From the NCBI GenBank assembly GCA_000316135.1, contig JH993846.1, positions 28,553 to 46,911 on the forward strand: a DNA stretch of 18,359 bases, in the 5' to 3' direction. The notes below the pieces were generated by a model. The model worked only from the letters and a program-made list of their open reading frames with translations. It made no database searches and was not told where the DNA came from. A program made the translations under genes and the position numbers. Source of the stretch: Trachipleistophora hominis (Eukaryota > Microsporidia > Pleistophoridae). Positions 16,239 through 18,359 of the stretch are shown piece after piece; within the stretch, counting starts at the first letter, position 1; each line of letters opens with the position of its first letter.

Positions 16239-16396
16239 ATGCCCGCTCTAAATCTACTCCTAATAATCATCGTGTGCTTTCTTCCGTATTTCGAGTGTCA
16301 AACATTTTTACGATGAAACAAATCATAGATAGCAAGCATGAAGAAGATTCTACCAGCTCTATAACTAAAATGTTGGTTCTTTGCCTTTTCAGCTAA
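16239..16396 (+). pseudogene. possible broken gene for a small secreted protein
   Basis: ATG at 16239 opens MPALNLLLIIIVCFLPYFEC, a strong signal-peptide-like start, but TGA stops it after 25 codons (16314-16316). From ATG 16313, in another frame, an open stretch of 27 codons runs to TAA at 16394-16396, followed by AATAAATAAA. The two frames meet near a T5 run (16305-16309), where a one-base length change would explain the break. It may be a decayed gene, a sequencing error, or chance; the second part resembles nothing I know. Confidence 0.25.
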
Positions 16397-16785
16397 AAAA
16401 TAAATAAAGATTCAAGCAAATTTTGATAAAACACCAAATTCTTTATCAGTCAAATTGATCACTGTAACACTGCGATACATGAAATAGTTTAAAAGAATGC
16501 TATGCCTGATAATACCGTTTTGAAACAGCGCCCTCTTAGTTTTGTTGTCATTTTTCTCCATTAGGAAAAGAAAATTTTTATACAAAAAGAATTGTGTCGC
16601 CGTGTATTTATTTAAATCCTTCCTTACTGTCCACCAATAGAACCACACGATGACATAAAAATTAGTAGAATGATACAATAATCTATCAACACGGTAAACA
16701 CATGTTCAAGACACGTGTTTGTACGACAAATGTTAACGTTATCGCTTAGCCTCACCAGGCCCTAAATTAAATCAAATTATACGCA

Positions 16786-16788
16786 CCC
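16786..16788 (+). promoter_or_regulatory. C-run before the AGC-like pseudokinase start
   Basis: CCC ends 7 nt before the ATG at 16796 (ACCCTCATTTA-ATG), supporting this start. Confidence 0.5.
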
Positions 16789-16795
16789 TCATTTA

Positions 16796-17905
16796 ATGTT
16801 CACGAAGAAGGACTTTGAGCATGTTCAGATTCTGGAAAGGAATTTTCTCTGTACGTACCATATTGTGCGATACCGATTATATGATAACCCAGAAAGGGAA
16901 CAGTCAAAACGGACAAAATTCTGTCGGAGCTTAATTCGCAATGAGGGATGTATAAAAGAATTTTATTTTAAAAAGTTGTTCGCAAGAAATACTCACAAAT
17001 TGTCACAGCTCTACATTTATTTCATGGTCAGAGTCATGAAGAAGAAGAAAATGGTTAGCTACGACAAATTAAAACTTTTGAAGCAAGAGTTTGATGTAAG
17101 ACGCAGCGTGAGGCATACGTTTTTGATCAACTTCATTTGTTCGTTCCAGGATCTTAAACAAGTGTATTACGTTACGGAGTTAGCACTGGGAGGATACTTT
17201 TTCTACTACCTGCGAGATAGAAAACGCTTGTCCAGCGATGAGGCGGCCTTTTACATAGCGGAGATCATCATTGCGGTACAATATCTTCACAGAAAGAAGT
17301 TGCTTTATCGATCCCTCTTTCCTAATACTATAATGTTAAGCGAAACAGGCCATATTAAACTGCGGCTTGATTTTCTTAACAAACAGGGACTGGAACTAAA
17401 CGATTTTGAAAACCACATCCAGTACATTTCGATTGATTACATCAGCGGCGATTCTGTTAGGTCTGATAGCGATTACTGGGGAATAGGCGTTATTTTGTAT
17501 GAATTGCTGACGGGCTGCAATCCGTTTCTTGGCACAAACTTTGTAGACACCCGATACAACATTCTGTACAAGCCAATAGAATTTCCTGATTCATTTGATC
17601 TTTCGGCTAAAGATTTGATACTATCATTGCTGAAACGTAATAGAAAAGAACGGCTTGGTTATATGCCAGCCGATGCTAAGTTAATCAGAAATCATCCGTT
17701 TTTCAGAAAACTGGATTGGAACGCTATTGAGAAACGTAAGGTACTGCCGCCGATAGATATAAAAACGGAGTTTGAGTTTTCAGCAACCTCACGAAGTTTA
17801 GATGATATGTTTGGTTTCAACTATCACCACGATCAGACGGACGGTTATGGTGAGACGTTCAAGTTTTACGGCGGCGGTCAATTCAAAAAGTATAAACCGT
17901 GGTAA
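16796..17905 (+). CDS. AGC-family protein kinase homologue, predicted catalytically dead
   Basis: A 369-residue protein that follows the AGC kinase fold from N lobe to C-terminal tail. Structural positions remain: the alphaC Glu (E98 in LLKQEFDVRR), hinge YYVTELALGG (124-133), FYIAEIIIAVQYLH (152-165), the F-helix Asp (D226 in SDYWGIGVILYELLTG) and the RxxRLG Arg (R286). Catalytic positions do not. The Gly-rich loop is replaced by ILERNFLCTY. The VAIK lysine is Val78 (YFMVRV). YRDLKPEN reads YRSLFPNT, losing the catalytic Asp, Lys and Asn. DFG reads LDF (191-193). The activation-loop Thr and APE are gone. The tail's hydrophobic motif reads MFGFNY, with Asn at the usual phospho-Ser/Thr. A basic insert of ~40 residues sits in the N lobe (~30-70). 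It is probably an allosteric or scaffold protein rather than an enzyme. The closest active relatives look like the PKA/S6K/Ypk group, but the exact parent is uncertain. Confidence 0.88.
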   Translation: MFTKKDFEHVQILERNFLCTYHIVRYRLYDNPEREQSKRTKFCRSLIRNEGCIKEFYFKKLFARNTHKLSQLYIYFMVRVMKKKKMVSYDKLKLLKQEFDVRRSVRHTFLINFICSFQDLKQVYYVTELALGGYFFYYLRDRKRLSSDEAAFYIAEIIIAVQYLHRKKLLYRSLFPNTIMLSETGHIKLRLDFLNKQGLELNDFENHIQYISIDYISGDSVRSDSDYWGIGVILYELLTGCNPFLGTNFVDTRYNILYKPIEFPDSFDLSAKDLILSLLKRNRKERLGYMPADAKLIRNHPFFRKLDWNAIEKRKVLPPIDIKTEFEFSATSRSLDDMFGFNYHHDQTDGYGETFKFYGGGQFKKYKPW

Positions 17906-18093
17906 CGTTTTATTAAAATATAGATATCTGATCTAAAGTAAGTTATGTGCTTGCGTATGGTATGAAATTGATAAACGGTCATTTCTATCATTGCTAGAAT
18001 AACAGAAAAAGGCGTATAACATGCTATAAGACAGAGTGTTCTCTTTGATGCATGTAGAGCAATAACATATGGTAATAAATTAAGCATGGTCAT
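17878..18093 (-). CDS. doubtful 71-aa ORF overlapping the 3' end of the pseudokinase gene
   Basis: An ATG-started minus-strand ORF (MTMLNLLPYVIALHASKR...) with two moderately hydrophobic stretches in the first 42 residues and a basic second half. It overlaps the pseudokinase's last 28 bases convergently. No C-run precedes it and I recognise no family. Small ORFs of this size occur by chance in such DNA. Confidence 0.2.
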   Translation of the reverse strand: MTMLNLLPYVIALHASKRTLCLIACYTPFSVILAMIEMTVYQFHTIRKHITYFRSDIYILIKRYHGLYFLN

Positions 18094-18359
18094 CGGAATG
18101 GCATTGTTGTGATCACGTTAGAGAATTTAAATTTTAAAATAATTTTATCATAAAATACGTTTTTATCTACATCTAAAATAGATATTCAAGTATTCAACGT
18201 GGTAATAATAGTGTTATAGATACATTACCACAATTTAATGATGTTAATGTTATGAAACCTTTGGAAATAGCAATTAAAGTGCAATGTTAGCATCTAATCA
18301 ATTGATATTGGTGATATCAGACGAAAATTTTCAGTTTCATATTAATGAACTTATTAAAA
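17906..18359. other. AT-rich 3' flank of the pseudokinase gene
   Basis: It contains AGTAAGTTATG-TG-CTTGCGT at 17937-17956, which nearly matches 10976-10994 in the hairpin block. Otherwise I see only AT-rich sequence and the doubtful minus-strand ORF. Confidence 0.5.

Larger units (their letters stand above)
15295..16795. other. 1.5-kb AT-rich spacer between divergent CIA1 and the AGC-like pseudokinase gene
   Basis: I see no gene of ordinary size. A signal-peptide-like ORF at 16239-16316, with an open frame continuing to 16396, is listed separately. A minus-strand open frame at 16412-16678 exists only if TTG initiates, and I do not call it. No tRNA, tandem array or long inverted repeat stands out. 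Confidence 0.6.

Noticed and set aside
16412..16678. 88-codon minus-strand open frame in the spacer before the pseudokinase gene
   Set aside because: It begins only with TTG and there is no ATG upstream. The first ATG leaves 49 codons with no C-run and no similarity I recognise.

Overview
The window looks like nuclear DNA of a microsporidian, or a comparably reduced fungal relative. Every recognisable product is eukaryotic, every gene is uninterrupted, and nearly every protein is clearly shorter than its yeast or human counterpart: Sec15-like 514 aa, importin-7/8-like 821 aa, DDB1/SF3b130-like 923 aa, Dre2 118 aa. Five of the seven main genes have a C-run (CCC or CCCC) 4 to 7 nt before the start codon, a start-site signal known from microsporidia. 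Spacers are long and AT-rich, so this is not one of the most compacted genomes. I could not assign a genus.

Layout, left to right: a 59-bp x3 tandem array (147-318); a long CPSF-A/DDB1-type beta-propeller gene on the minus strand (509-3280); a 73-bp x3 tandem array (3438-3660); DRE2 on minus (4229-4585); a 52-bp x2 array (4919-5022); SEC15 on plus (5784-7328); a 2.4-kb spacer with diverged repeats and two possible micro-ORFs; an unrecognised membrane protein with six cysteine-pair repeats on plus (9784-10803); a hairpin-rich, relatively GC-rich stretch that may be a structured RNA (10961-11137); an importin-7/8-type karyopherin on minus (11374-13839); CIA1 on minus (14413-15294); a 1.5-kb spacer with a broken secreted-peptide ORF; and a degenerate AGC-family kinase on plus (16796-17905).

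Functional links: Dre2 and Cia1 both belong to the cytosolic iron-sulfur assembly (CIA) pathway, which microsporidia keep alongside their mitosomes. Sec15 tethers secretory vesicles and the importin carries nuclear cargo. The genes stand alone, with no operon-like arrangement.

The most unusual items are the AGC kinase that has lost its catalytic lysine, HRD Asp, catalytic-loop Lys/Asn and DFG Asp; the six-repeat cysteine-pair membrane protein, which has no visible signal peptide and is flanked by an 18-bp direct repeat; the Dre2 with one [2Fe-2S] cysteine missing; the hairpin cluster at 10961-11137; and the short tandem arrays on both sides of the DDB1-like gene, each followed by a shared A/T-rich motif.
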